This document shows positions 1 to 9,569 of a stretch of DNA of 64,000 nt, piece after piece. Source of the stretch: Solirubrobacterales bacterium. Its GTDB lineage: Bacteria > Actinomycetota > Thermoleophilia > Solirubrobacterales > Solirubrobacteraceae. Position 1 is the first letter of the stretch. Each line of letters opens with the position of its first letter. The stretch spans positions 186,001 through 250,000 of the forward strand of contig CANJIV010000002.1 in assembly GCA_947474595.1 (NCBI GenBank), in the 5' to 3' direction. A program made the translations under genes and the position numbers. The notes under the pieces were generated by a model. It did no database searches. It saw only the letters and a list, made by a program, of their open reading frames with translations, and was not told the DNA's origin.

Positions 1-1
1 C

Positions 2-526
2 GACCTTGCCTTTGAAGACTTCTCGGTTGGCGCCGAGCTAGCCGCTCGCTGGACCGCAGAGACGATGCGTCCAGACAACCTTGCCTACCTCAAGCAGCTT
101 AAATCTGAGCGCATCGAAGAAGACCTTGCTCTCTATCACGCCAGCCCTCGAGATCCAATCTGGGAGTACGTTCTCTCCACGCTGCTCGCTGAACTCTGTC
201 TCGATAGCCAGGCCCGACGAGTCGCCCTAATTGGACATTCGCACGTGGCGCTCTCCTTCAACCGCCCTGCAGGTGAGCCAGCTACCGGTGAAGCTCGGCG
301 TGGCGGAAGTGAGGTGGATGTAGCCGAAGGAGAGTGGCTTTTGAACCCCGGTAGCGTTGGCCAGCCACGCGACGGCGACCCACGTGCTGCGTGGCTGATA
401 CTCGATAGCAGCAGGTGGTCGGCAGACTTCCGTCGAACGGAGTACGACGTAGAAGGTGCAGCTGCGGCGATCCGCGCGGCACGTCTACCGGAGTCATTAG
501 CAGAGCGTCTAGCGTACGGTCAGTAG
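2..526 (+). CDS. Metallophosphoesterase, C-terminal part (5' end outside window)
   Basis: The reading frame is open from base 2 of the window, so the ATG at 65 is internal and the true start lies upstream; 174 residues are visible. The motif GHSHVALSF, followed about 40 residues later by LLNPGSVGQPRDGDPRAAW, is the C-terminal metal-binding half of calcineurin-like phosphoesterases of the YfcE/DevT type: GH-x-H supplies metal ligands and the NPGS-x-GxPR loop is family-typical. The N-terminal DxH and GNH motifs would lie off the window. These enzymes hydrolyse phosphodiesters or phosphoproteins in the cytoplasm; the substrate cannot be told here. The stop is 13 nt before the lipoprotein gene, so the two may be co-transcribed with the kinase. 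Family assignment is fairly sure, the substrate is unknown. Confidence 0.75.
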   Translation, partial: DLAFEDFSVGAELAARWTAETMRPDNLAYLKQLKSERIEEDLALYHASPRDPIWEYVLSTLLAELCLDSQARRVALIGHSHVALSFNRPAGEPATGEARRGGSEVDVAEGEWLLNPGSVGQPRDGDPRAAWLILDSSRWSADFRRTEYDVEGAAAAIRAARLPESLAERLAYGQ

Positions 527-539
527 CTCCACTTTTCTT

Positions 540-1112
540 ATGCGCCTACTTCCACTCATTTTAATCGCAGCAATACTCGGTATCGGAGGCTCCTTTCTGG
601 TCGCTTGTGGCGATCGCAGCGGCCTCTTGCCGCGCAGTGATGCAAGCGCGCTAAACGAACAGTTCAGCTCCGTGCAGTCCGGCGTTGATTCACAGAACTG
701 CAAGGTCGCTAACACAGCGGCAGCGAACGCCCAAAAGCGAGCGGCGGCCCTGCCAGCCACTGTCGACGCCGACCTACGCAAGCGACTCGAGCTAGGGATC
801 TTGAACCTCCAGAGGCAGGCCGCCGAGCAGTGCCGCAAGCCCGATACGACACCTACCGCCCCTACAACCACGACGACAACCCAGCCAACGACTCCGACCG
901 AGCCGACCACGCCGACAGAGCCGACCACGCCGACCGAGCCAACAACTCCGACCGAGCCGACCACGCCGACCGAGCCGACCACGCCGACCGAGCCAACAAC
1001 TCCCACCGAGCCGACCACGCCGACAGTCCCGCCGACTCCAACCGACGGCACGGGCGGGCTCTCGCCTGATGGCGGCGCAACCGGCGGTACTGGCGGGGGA
1101 GTTACCCCATGA
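540..1112 (+). CDS. Lipoprotein with Thr/Pro/Glu repeat tail
   Basis: This 190-residue protein begins with a lipoprotein signal peptide: a basic MR start, a hydrophobic stretch (LILIAAILGIGGSF) and the lipobox LVAC with the lipid-modified Cys near residue 23. Residues of about 35-95 form a helical, Ala/Gln/Arg-rich segment with two Cys. The rest is a low-complexity wall-spanning type tail built from TPTEPT units, ending Gly-rich. The stop overlaps the kinase start by ATGA (1109-1112), so translation is probably coupled. It may be an extracytoplasmic partner or sensor for that kinase, which has almost no external domain of its own; this is inference from position. No enzymatic motif is visible and I do not recognise the globular part. 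Confidence 0.7.
   Translation: MRLLPLILIAAILGIGGSFLVACGDRSGLLPRSDASALNEQFSSVQSGVDSQNCKVANTAAANAQKRAAALPATVDADLRKRLELGILNLQRQAAEQCRKPDTTPTAPTTTTTTQPTTPTEPTTPTEPTTPTEPTTPTEPTTPTEPTTPTEPTTPTEPTTPTVPPTPTDGTGGLSPDGGATGGTGGGVTP
891..1034 (+). repeat. 18-bp tandem repeat encoding TPTEPT
   Basis: Seven consecutive 18-nt units encode TPTEPT, followed by a degenerate eighth (TPTVPP). The units differ at third codon positions (acc/aca, ccg/cca), so the array is old enough to have diverged synonymously while the peptide was kept. It is likely prone to copy-number change. It lies wholly inside the lipoprotein gene. Confidence 0.9.
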
Positions 1113-2374
1113 TGACCGGCGAGATGATCGCTGGGCGCTACCGCCTCGACCGTCGCCTCGGGATCGGCGGAATGTCGACCGTCCAGCTAGCCGTTGATGA
1201 GCGCCTCGAACGCGAGGTCGCTGTAAAGCTGTTAGCCGAACACCTCGCAGAGGACCCAACGTTTGTATCGCGGTTCCAGCGCGAAGCTCTAGCGGCCGCC
1301 CGGCTCGTGCACCCAAACATCGTCCAAGTCTTTGACTACGGCCTCGACGAGATCAGCGACCGCCACTACATCGTGATGGAATTTGTCGACGGGCGCTCTT
1401 GCTCTGCGCTACTACGCGAGCGCGGCCACCTCGATATTGACGAGGCCCTCGACATCGTCATGCAGTCCTGTCGTGGCTTGGAGTACGCCCACCGTCACGG
1501 CGTTGTCCACCGTGATGTCAAGCCAGGGAACCTGCTTGTGGCCAATGACGCCAACGTTAAGCTGGCTGACTTCGGAATCGCTAAGGCAACCGAACAGGCG
1601 AGCATCACTCAGGTTGGCTCGGTTCTAGGTACAGCCGCATATCTTGCCCCTGAGCAGGCCAGAGGCCAAGAGGCAGGCCCTGCCTCTGACCTCTACTCAC
1701 TCGGCGTTGTGACCTACCAACTGCTCAGCGGTCGCCTTCCCTATGAGGCCTCATCTTTAAGCGAGCTTGCTCTGATGCAACAGCGCGAGCTCCCTACGCC
1801 ACTCGAAGCCTTTAATCCCAGCGTGCCGATAACGCTAGCCCGCGCTGTCGCACGTGCTCTATCGATTAACCCCGAGGACCGCTACGAAACAGCACTCGAA
1901 ATGGGCGATGCTCTAACCGCCGGTGCGCGCGGCATTGATCCTGACGAATACGACGACCTCTCTGAGCCTAAAACCGACGAGACACGGATCGTCTCGGGAG
2001 CCGTGCTAGCCGGGGCTGGCGCGGCGAGCGCGGCTGCCAGCCTAACTGTGGATCCCGATGACTCGGAGTTTGGCGACGAGTACGCCCCGCGCAGGCCGCG
2101 CACCCGTGGCGCTACGCCCGCCGCGTCGAACTACGGCGCTGGAGGCCCTGGCGGCAGGGCCTCAACTACCGCCTCCCAAGGACAGCAACCAAGCCCCAAC
2201 CGCGCCTTACGCATCTTCATCTTGCTCTTAGTTTTAGTCGGGATTGGAGCCGCCGGCGGCGTCTTGATCTCCAGCCAGTTTGACAACAGTCCGCAGCTGC
2301 AGCGGGTTATCTACAACGATGTAAACCAATCGGTCGAAGGCCTCAAGGGGCTCGTCGACAGCAATACGCGCTAG
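1109..2374 (+). CDS. Transmembrane Ser/Thr protein kinase (PknB-like, no PASTA domain)
   Basis: The 421-residue protein has an N-terminal Hanks-type kinase domain with all key motifs: Gly-rich loop GIGGMSTV (18-25), ATP-binding Lys40 in VAVKLL, catalytic HRDVKPGN (Asp136), metal-binding DFG (154-156) and the APEQ activation segment. A low-complexity, acidic then Gly/Ala-rich juxtamembrane stretch (about 285-360) leads to one TM helix (about 367-388). Only about 33 residues follow outside the membrane, so the PASTA repeats of PknB are absent. It would phosphorylate cytoplasmic Ser/Thr targets. Its start overlaps the lipoprotein stop, and a second ATG three nt downstream (1112) is an alternative. 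Its stop overlaps the convergent tgt gene by 4 nt. Kinase assignment is very sure; the ligand and targets are unknown. Confidence 0.93.
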   Translation: MMTGEMIAGRYRLDRRLGIGGMSTVQLAVDERLEREVAVKLLAEHLAEDPTFVSRFQREALAAARLVHPNIVQVFDYGLDEISDRHYIVMEFVDGRSCSALLRERGHLDIDEALDIVMQSCRGLEYAHRHGVVHRDVKPGNLLVANDANVKLADFGIAKATEQASITQVGSVLGTAAYLAPEQARGQEAGPASDLYSLGVVTYQLLSGRLPYEASSLSELALMQQRELPTPLEAFNPSVPITLARAVARALSINPEDRYETALEMGDALTAGARGIDPDEYDDLSEPKTDETRIVSGAVLAGAGAASAAASLTVDPDDSEFGDEYAPRRPRTRGATPAASNYGAGGPGGRASTTASQGQQPSPNRALRIFILLLVLVGIGAAGGVLISSQFDNSPQLQRVIYNDVNQSVEGLKGLVDSNTR

Positions 2375-3606
2375 GCGCGCTCGGGACCGCTCAGCGCCCC
2401 TGGAGCCGCGCCACCTCGCAACGCCGTCGCGGTAGCAGCAAGCGTGCCGCGATGAATGGCCGAGCGTAGATCTTGCATCAGGCGCGCAACGAAAGAAAGG
2501 TTGTGAAGCGTGACTAGGCGCATCCCGGTCAGCTCGTGACTGCGCAGCAGGTAGCGTAGATATCCACGGCTAAACCCTTGTGAACATGCTGGGCAAGGAC
2601 ACCCCTCTAGGATCGTCTCGCGGTCATCGGCAAACCGTGCCGCTGCCAAGTTGACCCGCCAGCGTCCTTCGGGGTCGGGCACCAACGCCATGCCGTGACG
2701 ACCAAGCCGCGTCGGCATCGCGCAGTCGAAAGTATCGATTCCCAGCTCGACACCTCGAATCAGGTCATCGACGTCGCCGATCCCAAGTAGATGACGTGGA
2801 CGGTCTTCGGGGAGCTCATCGACGGCCCAATCGACCACTTCATACATCTGATCTTTGTTCTCCCCCAGCGAGCCTCCGATCGCTATCCCCCCGGCGCGGC
2901 TGGCCGCGATCACCTGTGCCGAAGCGCGCCGCAACTCTTCGTGAACGCCGCCTTGAATGATTCCGTATACGAGTTGGCGCGAGTTGCCATCTCCATCGCG
3001 CGGGCCGTTGTTCTCATGCCAGCTCAGGCAGCGTTCAAGCCAGCGATGGGTCCGTTCGGTCGAGGCCGCGGTGTAGTCGCGCGAGACATTAAAGGGCGTA
3101 CATTCGTCGAAGACCAAGGCGATGTCAGAGCCGAGCGCGGCCTGCACCTCCATTGAAGTCTCAGGTGAGAGGAACCGCTCGCTGCCGTCCACATAAGAGC
3201 GAAAGCGCACGCCATCTTCCTCTATCTCAATGATTGCCCCGCGCCTGTCGGCTCCTTTGGCGGCCCGACCTTTGATCTCATCAGCAACGGTCCCATGGCC
3301 CATCGAGAAGACCTGAAAGCCGCCGGAGTCAGTGATGATCGGGCCATCCCAGCGCATGAACTCATGAAGGCCTCCAAACTTAGCCACGAGCTCGTGACCT
3401 GGGGTAAGAAAGAGATGAAAGGTGTTGCCTAGCACCATCTCAAAGCCCAGCGCAGCGACCTCGCGTGGCTCGAGACCCTTGACGGTCCCCTTCGTCGCCA
3501 GTGGAACAAATGCCGGCGTCTGCACGGTTCCGTGAGCGAGCTTCAAGGTACCGGCGCGCGCACGGCTCTTAGGGTCACGAGCTTCGATCTTTAGTGATGA
3601 CGGCAC
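2371..3606 (-). CDS. tgt: tRNA-guanine transglycosylase
   Basis: This 411-residue enzyme exchanges guanine-34 for preQ1 or queuine in GUN-anticodon tRNAs. Visible family motifs are DSGGFQVFS (general acid/base Asp), GGSLGENKDQM, the substrate/nucleophile segment TFDCAMPTRLGRHG (catalytic Asp) and the C-terminal zinc site CPCPACSQG with a distal His in LRSHE. Length is normal for bacterial Tgt plus about 30 residues. It starts with GTG. It is last in the minus-strand run behind gpmI (49 nt gap) and overlaps the convergent kinase gene by 4 nt, leaving no room for a terminator. No queuosine synthesis genes (queC, queD, queE, queF, queA) are in the window, so precursor origin is open. Confidence 0.95.
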   Translation of the reverse strand: MPSSLKIEARDPKSRARAGTLKLAHGTVQTPAFVPLATKGTVKGLEPREVAALGFEMVLGNTFHLFLTPGHELVAKFGGLHEFMRWDGPIITDSGGFQVFSMGHGTVADEIKGRAAKGADRRGAIIEIEEDGVRFRSYVDGSERFLSPETSMEVQAALGSDIALVFDECTPFNVSRDYTAASTERTHRWLERCLSWHENNGPRDGDGNSRQLVYGIIQGGVHEELRRASAQVIAASRAGGIAIGGSLGENKDQMYEVVDWAVDELPEDRPRHLLGIGDVDDLIRGVELGIDTFDCAMPTRLGRHGMALVPDPEGRWRVNLAAARFADDRETILEGCPCPACSQGFSRGYLRYLLRSHELTGMRLVTLHNLSFVARLMQDLRSAIHRGTLAATATALRGGAAPGALSGPERA

Positions 3607-3655
3607 TGCCCCACCTTACGTTGCTCTGGCGATCAGACGCCTTCTGGCGCTCAGA

Positions 3656-5194
3656 TCAACCGATCAGCGATTGGCCGGTCATCTCGCTCGGCTGCTCAAT
3701 CGCCAGTAACTCCAAGACGGTCGGAGCGACGTCGGCGAGGATGCCACGATCGCGTAAGGCCAGCCCTGCGACGGTCACAATCAGTGGCACCGGATTAAGT
3801 GAGTGGGCCGTATTAGGCGATCCGTCAGGCTCAAGCATGTGGTCGGCATTGCCGTGATCGGCAGTTATCACACAAACTCCGCCCGTCTCCTCGACGGCGG
3901 CGCAAACGGCGCCAAGGCACGTGTCGACGGTTTCAATTGCCGTCACTGCGGCAGGGATAACACCAGTGTGGCCGACCATGTCAGGGTTAGCGAAATTGAT
4001 GATCGCGAACGCCGGCTGATACTCGCGCCACCGTTCTACGAGGACCTCCGCCGCAGCCGCGGCACTCATCTGAGGGCGAAGGTCATAGGTCGCTACATCT
4101 CGCGCAGAGGCGACCACCTCGCGCTCCTCGCCGGCGACCATAGCTTCTTGGCCGCCGTTAAAGAAGTAGGTCACATGGGCGTACTTCTCGGTCTCTGCGA
4201 CATGTAGCTGGCGTCGCCCTGCGTCAGCTACTACGGTCGTCAGCGTCACAGACGGGCGGTCAGGCAGAAATGCCACCGGATAGGGAAAGTCGTCCTCATA
4301 CACAGTCATCGTGGCCAAGCGCGCCACGCAATCGCCGCCCTCGCGGTCGAAGCCGTCAAAGTCTGGCTGGGCAAGGGCTCGGACAATCTCTCGCATGCGA
4401 TCAGGGCGGAAGTTGAAGCAGAAGACTGAATCCTCTGGAGCGATCCGGGCGTCGTCACCGACCGTCGTCGGGCGCACAAACTCATCGCTCTCCCCTCTTG
4501 CGTAAGCGGCTGCGATCGCCTCGTCCACGGTTGCATAGTGGTGCTCGCCACGACCGTGGGCAAGCAGGTTATAAGCGATCTCGACGCGGTCCCAGCGACG
4601 GTCGCGGTCCATCGCAAAGTAGCGTCCGACGATCGTTGCGACTCGGGCATTAGGAGCGGCCTTGCACCACTCGCTCACCCTTTGAAGATAGCCAGCGCCG
4701 TTGTGGGGCAGCGTGTCGCGTCCATCGGTGAAGGCGTGAACGATTACCTCGCTCTGCGAAACCCGACCCGCGAGCGCGATCAACTCGCCCAGCTGCTCAA
4801 GGCTTGAGTGCACCCCGCCGTCAGAGACTAGGCCGATCAGGTGGATACGTGGAGCGTTACGGAAGGCGTCCCCGATAACCGGGTTGTCTTCAAAGGTCCC
4901 GTCGGCCATCGCGTCGTCGATGCGAGTGAGATCTTGACGCACGATCGCCCCAGCCCCGAGGTTTAGATGGCCTACCTCAGAGTTGCCCATCTGTCCATCC
5001 GGCAGGCCGACTGCGCGGCCACAGGCGGTCAGCTGTGTGTGTGGATATCGCTGCCAGAGTGAGTCAAAGACGGGCGTATTTGCTAGGGCAACCGCGTTTC
5101 CAGGCCCATCGGGACCAAGCCCCCAGCCGTCAAGCACGACTAGACAGACAGCCGCTGCGGGTAGCGCCTGGGAGTTGGCGGGACCTTCGCTCAT
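3656..5194 (-). CDS. gpmI: 2,3-bisphosphoglycerate-independent phosphoglycerate mutase
   Basis: GpmI interconverts 3- and 2-phosphoglycerate using two Mn ions and a phospho-serine intermediate. The 512-residue sequence shows the alkaline-phosphatase-fold N-terminus VLDGWGLGP, the nucleophile loop GNSEVGHLNLGAG (catalytic Ser), FTDGRDTLP, GRYFAMDRDRRWDR, FNFRPDRMREI and the metal-binding ITADHGNADHM close to the C-terminus. Length and motif order are standard. The gene overlaps tpiA by 4 nt (5191-5194) and so belongs to the gap-pgk-tpiA-gpmI run, putting four consecutive glycolytic steps under one transcript. Many actinobacteria use the cofactor-dependent GpmA instead; both occur in the phylum. 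Confidence 0.97.
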   Translation of the reverse strand: MSEGPANSQALPAAAVCLVVLDGWGLGPDGPGNAVALANTPVFDSLWQRYPHTQLTACGRAVGLPDGQMGNSEVGHLNLGAGAIVRQDLTRIDDAMADGTFEDNPVIGDAFRNAPRIHLIGLVSDGGVHSSLEQLGELIALAGRVSQSEVIVHAFTDGRDTLPHNGAGYLQRVSEWCKAAPNARVATIVGRYFAMDRDRRWDRVEIAYNLLAHGRGEHHYATVDEAIAAAYARGESDEFVRPTTVGDDARIAPEDSVFCFNFRPDRMREIVRALAQPDFDGFDREGGDCVARLATMTVYEDDFPYPVAFLPDRPSVTLTTVVADAGRRQLHVAETEKYAHVTYFFNGGQEAMVAGEEREVVASARDVATYDLRPQMSAAAAAEVLVERWREYQPAFAIINFANPDMVGHTGVIPAAVTAIETVDTCLGAVCAAVEETGGVCVITADHGNADHMLEPDGSPNTAHSLNPVPLIVTVAGLALRDRGILADVAPTVLELLAIEQPSEMTGQSLIG

Positions 5195-5954
5195 CCGGCT
5201 CCAGCTGCGTCGATGATCGCCGCCAAGGTGTCGGCTTCAAGGCTCGCGCCTCCAACCAGCGCGCCATCAACATCAGGCAGCGACATTAGTGCGACGGCGT
5301 TATCGGGCTTGACACTTCCGCCGTATAGAACGCGCGTGCGCTCGGCCTGTTGCGGATCTCGGTCAGCGACAAGTGCGCGTACGAAGCCGCAGATATCTTG
5401 GGCTTGATCGGGAGTTGCAACCTTGCCGGTGCCGATCGCCCATATCGGCTCATAGGCGATCACTACGTCGCCTAGCTGCTCGTCGGCGACATCGCCAAGC
5501 CCTTCTTGAATCTGGTGACGCAACTTACGTTGGGTATCACCGTCGCCGTGCTCGGCTTCGGTCTCACCAATGCAGAGAATTGGCATCAGACCTGCGGCTA
5601 GCGCGGCGGGGACTTTTGCCCTCAACGCATGATCGCTCTCGCCATAGAACTCGCGGCGCTCAGAGTGGCCTAAGACGACTCCAAAGACGTCTATCTCACT
5701 CAACATCGGCGCAGATATCTCGCCCGTGAATGGGCCGCTGTCGCCCGCGTGCATTGTCTGAGCGAAGATCTCAACGCGCGAGCCTCGTGTCGAGTCGACT
5801 AATGCCTGAAGCGCTGTGAATGGGGCGCAGATTGCGACCTCTACCCCTTCGCAGCTAGAGACCTTCGGCAACAGGGCCTGAATGTAGGCCTCAGCTTCGG
5901 CGATCGTCTTATGCATCTTCCAGTTGCCCGCGATTAACGGGATCCTCTGTGAGT

Positions 5955-5958
<4 letters not shown>
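5191..5958 (-). CDS. tpiA: Triosephosphate isomerase
   Basis: TpiA interconverts dihydroxyacetone phosphate and glyceraldehyde 3-phosphate. The 255 residues include GNWKMHKT (active-site Lys, near residue 13), LGHSERR (catalytic His), CIGET, AYEPIWAIGTG (catalytic Glu plus flexible loop), LYGGSVKP and GALVGGASL, the full set for this TIM barrel. It overlaps pgk upstream and gpmI downstream by 4 nt each, a sign of tight translational coupling. Nothing in the sequence is unusual. Confidence 0.98.
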
Positions 5959-8164
<2,206 letters not shown>

Positions 8165-8179
8165 TCAAGACCGTCCTAA

Positions 8180-8205
8180 CTTCGGCCTAGCGAAGATGCC
8201 TAGGC
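8180..8205 (-). promoter_or_regulatory. Alternative hairpins in the gap leader
   Basis: Two stems share bases. CTTCG (8180-8184) can pair with CGAAG (8191-8195) around a 6-nt loop, or GCCTAG (8185-8190) can pair with CTAGGC (8200-8205) around a 9-nt loop. They cannot form together. They lie about 45 nt upstream of the gap Shine-Dalgarno. This could be a transcription or translation switch, or chance. Confidence 0.3.
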
Positions 8206-8222
8206 TATCAGCGGCCCGAGGT

Positions 8223-8585
8223 CTAGCGACTCCCGCAGACCAGCTCTACTCTCAGCTTGTCGGGGTCGCGCAGATAGGCAGAGTAGTAGTTGGGCCCATA
8301 AGCCGGACGCGCAGACGGCTCGCCATCGCTGGATCCGCCATTCGCCATCCCAGCCCCATAGGCCGCACGGACCGCCGCCTTGCCCGCCGCGGCCAGCGCA
8401 ATATGACCATATGCCGGAGCGGGATCTGACCGCGAAGTGATCCAAAACGTTGGCCCGTTGACTCCCCAAGCAATCCCAAAGTCGCCGCTATGCATGCGGC
8501 GAGCGCCTAGGGCGTAGAAGACGGCATCGTAAAAATGAGCAGAACGTTGTAGGTCAGAGACCTCGAAACCAATGTGATCGATCAT
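8223..8585 (-). CDS. VOC (glyoxalase/dioxygenase-fold) family protein
   Basis: A 120-residue single-domain protein of the vicinal oxygen chelate superfamily. The N-terminus IDHIGFEVSDLQRSAHFYD with metal-ligand His4, a second His in YGHIALAA and the C-terminal RDPDKLRVELV with a Glu ligand fit the paired beta-alpha-beta-beta-beta modules of glyoxalase-like enzymes. Specific chemistry cannot be assigned: these include lyases, isomerases and resistance proteins. It lies 27 nt after rapZ and 88 nt before gap, in the place where yvcK and whiA usually stand in actinobacteria, so it looks like an insertion or replacement in an old gene cluster. Probably co-transcribed with rapZ. Confidence 0.85.
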   Translation of the reverse strand: MIDHIGFEVSDLQRSAHFYDAVFYALGARRMHSGDFGIAWGVNGPTFWITSRSDPAPAYGHIALAAAGKAAVRAAYGAGMANGGSSDGEPSARPAYGPNYYSAYLRDPDKLRVELVCGSR

Positions 8586-8612
8586 CGCAGCGTGAATCTA
8601 GGGGCGTAGCGG

Positions 8613-9557
8613 TCAGGCCCTACTTGCCTGATCGATGTCCCGATGGCTAACGGTTACATCGTAGTCAGCTGACGATCCATAGTTGACGCCTAAGTGTTCA
8701 GCGATCGCCACAGAGCGATGTCGACCGCCAGTGCAGCCGATCGCAACAACCAAGTGGGCCTTGCCTTCATCTAAATACTTGGGCAAGAGGTAGTCCAAGA
8801 GTGGTAGTAGTCGAGCGTAGAACTCATCTAAGACCCCGTCTCGCGCGACGTATGACACAACCTTTGGATCGAGCCCCGTCAGCGGGCGCAGATCGGCGTC
8901 ATAGTGGGGATTGGGGAGAAAACGCACGTCGAAGGAGAGGTCAGCCTCTCGGATCGGCCCGTTTTTGTGGCCGAAACTCATGAAGGTTATGGCCAACTTA
9001 GTCGGGTGCTCCTGGCTGAGAAACTCCTCGGCAAGCCGCTGACGCAGCGCGACTTCTGTAAGCCCGGCGGTGTCGATCACAAGATCGGCGCGCTGCTTAA
9101 ACGGTGCTACGAGCTCGCGCTCGGTGGCTATACCGGCTGCGACCGTCCCTGCCGGAGAGAGTGGGTGGCGCCTACGCGTCTCTTTGTAGCGAGTTAAAAG
9201 CGTCTGATCGTCGGCCTCTAAGAAGACGACTCGAGCGGGCACGCCGCTTCCTTCAAGATCGTCTAGGGCAGCCATCAAGCCGTCGAAGTACCCGCCTCCA
9301 CGAACATCGCAGACGATCGCAGCGAACTCGACCTTTGACCCCTCGTGCATGAAGAGTTCAACCAGCGAAGCGATCATCTCCGGCGGAAGGTTGTCGACAC
9401 AGAAGTAGCCGGCGTCCTCAAAGACGTCCATCGCGGTCGACTTGCCCGCACCCGATACGCCAGTGATCACGACGAGGTCGCTAAGGCTTGAAGCCGCCGG
9501 ATCGCTGGAGGCCGCGCTCATTGCCCACCGATTGTGGCGGTTGGCGCGGACAATCAC
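8613..9557 (-). CDS. rapZ: RapZ/YvcJ-family nucleotide-binding protein
   Basis: Family members bind GTP/ATP; in E. coli RapZ is an RNase adapter for glucosamine-6-phosphate control, while the actinobacterial role is not settled. Seen here: Walker A GVSGAGKST (33-41), the family-specific GYFCVDNLPP just after it, FLEADDQTLLTRY(K)ETRRRHPL, and the conserved C-terminal GCTGGRHRSVAIAE. The start is taken as GTG 9557, 12 nt after the uvrC stop with AAAGG 3 nt upstream; ATG 9521 (MSAASS) is a good alternative because the first 12 residues are not conserved-looking. It normally travels with yvcK and whiA, and neither follows. Confidence 0.93.
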   Translation of the reverse strand: MIVRANRHNRWAMSAASSDPAASSLSDLVVITGVSGAGKSTAMDVFEDAGYFCVDNLPPEMIASLVELFMHEGSKVEFAAIVCDVRGGGYFDGLMAALDDLEGSGVPARVVFLEADDQTLLTRYKETRRRHPLSPAGTVAAGIATERELVAPFKQRADLVIDTAGLTEVALRQRLAEEFLSQEHPTKLAITFMSFGHKNGPIREADLSFDVRFLPNPHYDADLRPLTGLDPKVVSYVARDGVLDEFYARLLPLLDYLLPKYLDEGKAHLVVAIGCTGGRHRSVAIAEHLGVNYGSSADYDVTVSHRDIDQASRA

Positions 9558-9569
9558 GTGCCTTTACTG

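Noticed and set aside
891-1034. CRISPR array
   Set aside because: The repeats are contiguous without spacers and code for a peptide repeat; no cas genes are present. No other CRISPR-like array was seen.
509-1051. Long minus-strand frame rich in VGVVGS repeats
   Set aside because: It is the antisense of the TPTEPT array; the plus-strand lipoprotein has a signal peptide, lipobox and an overlap with the kinase.
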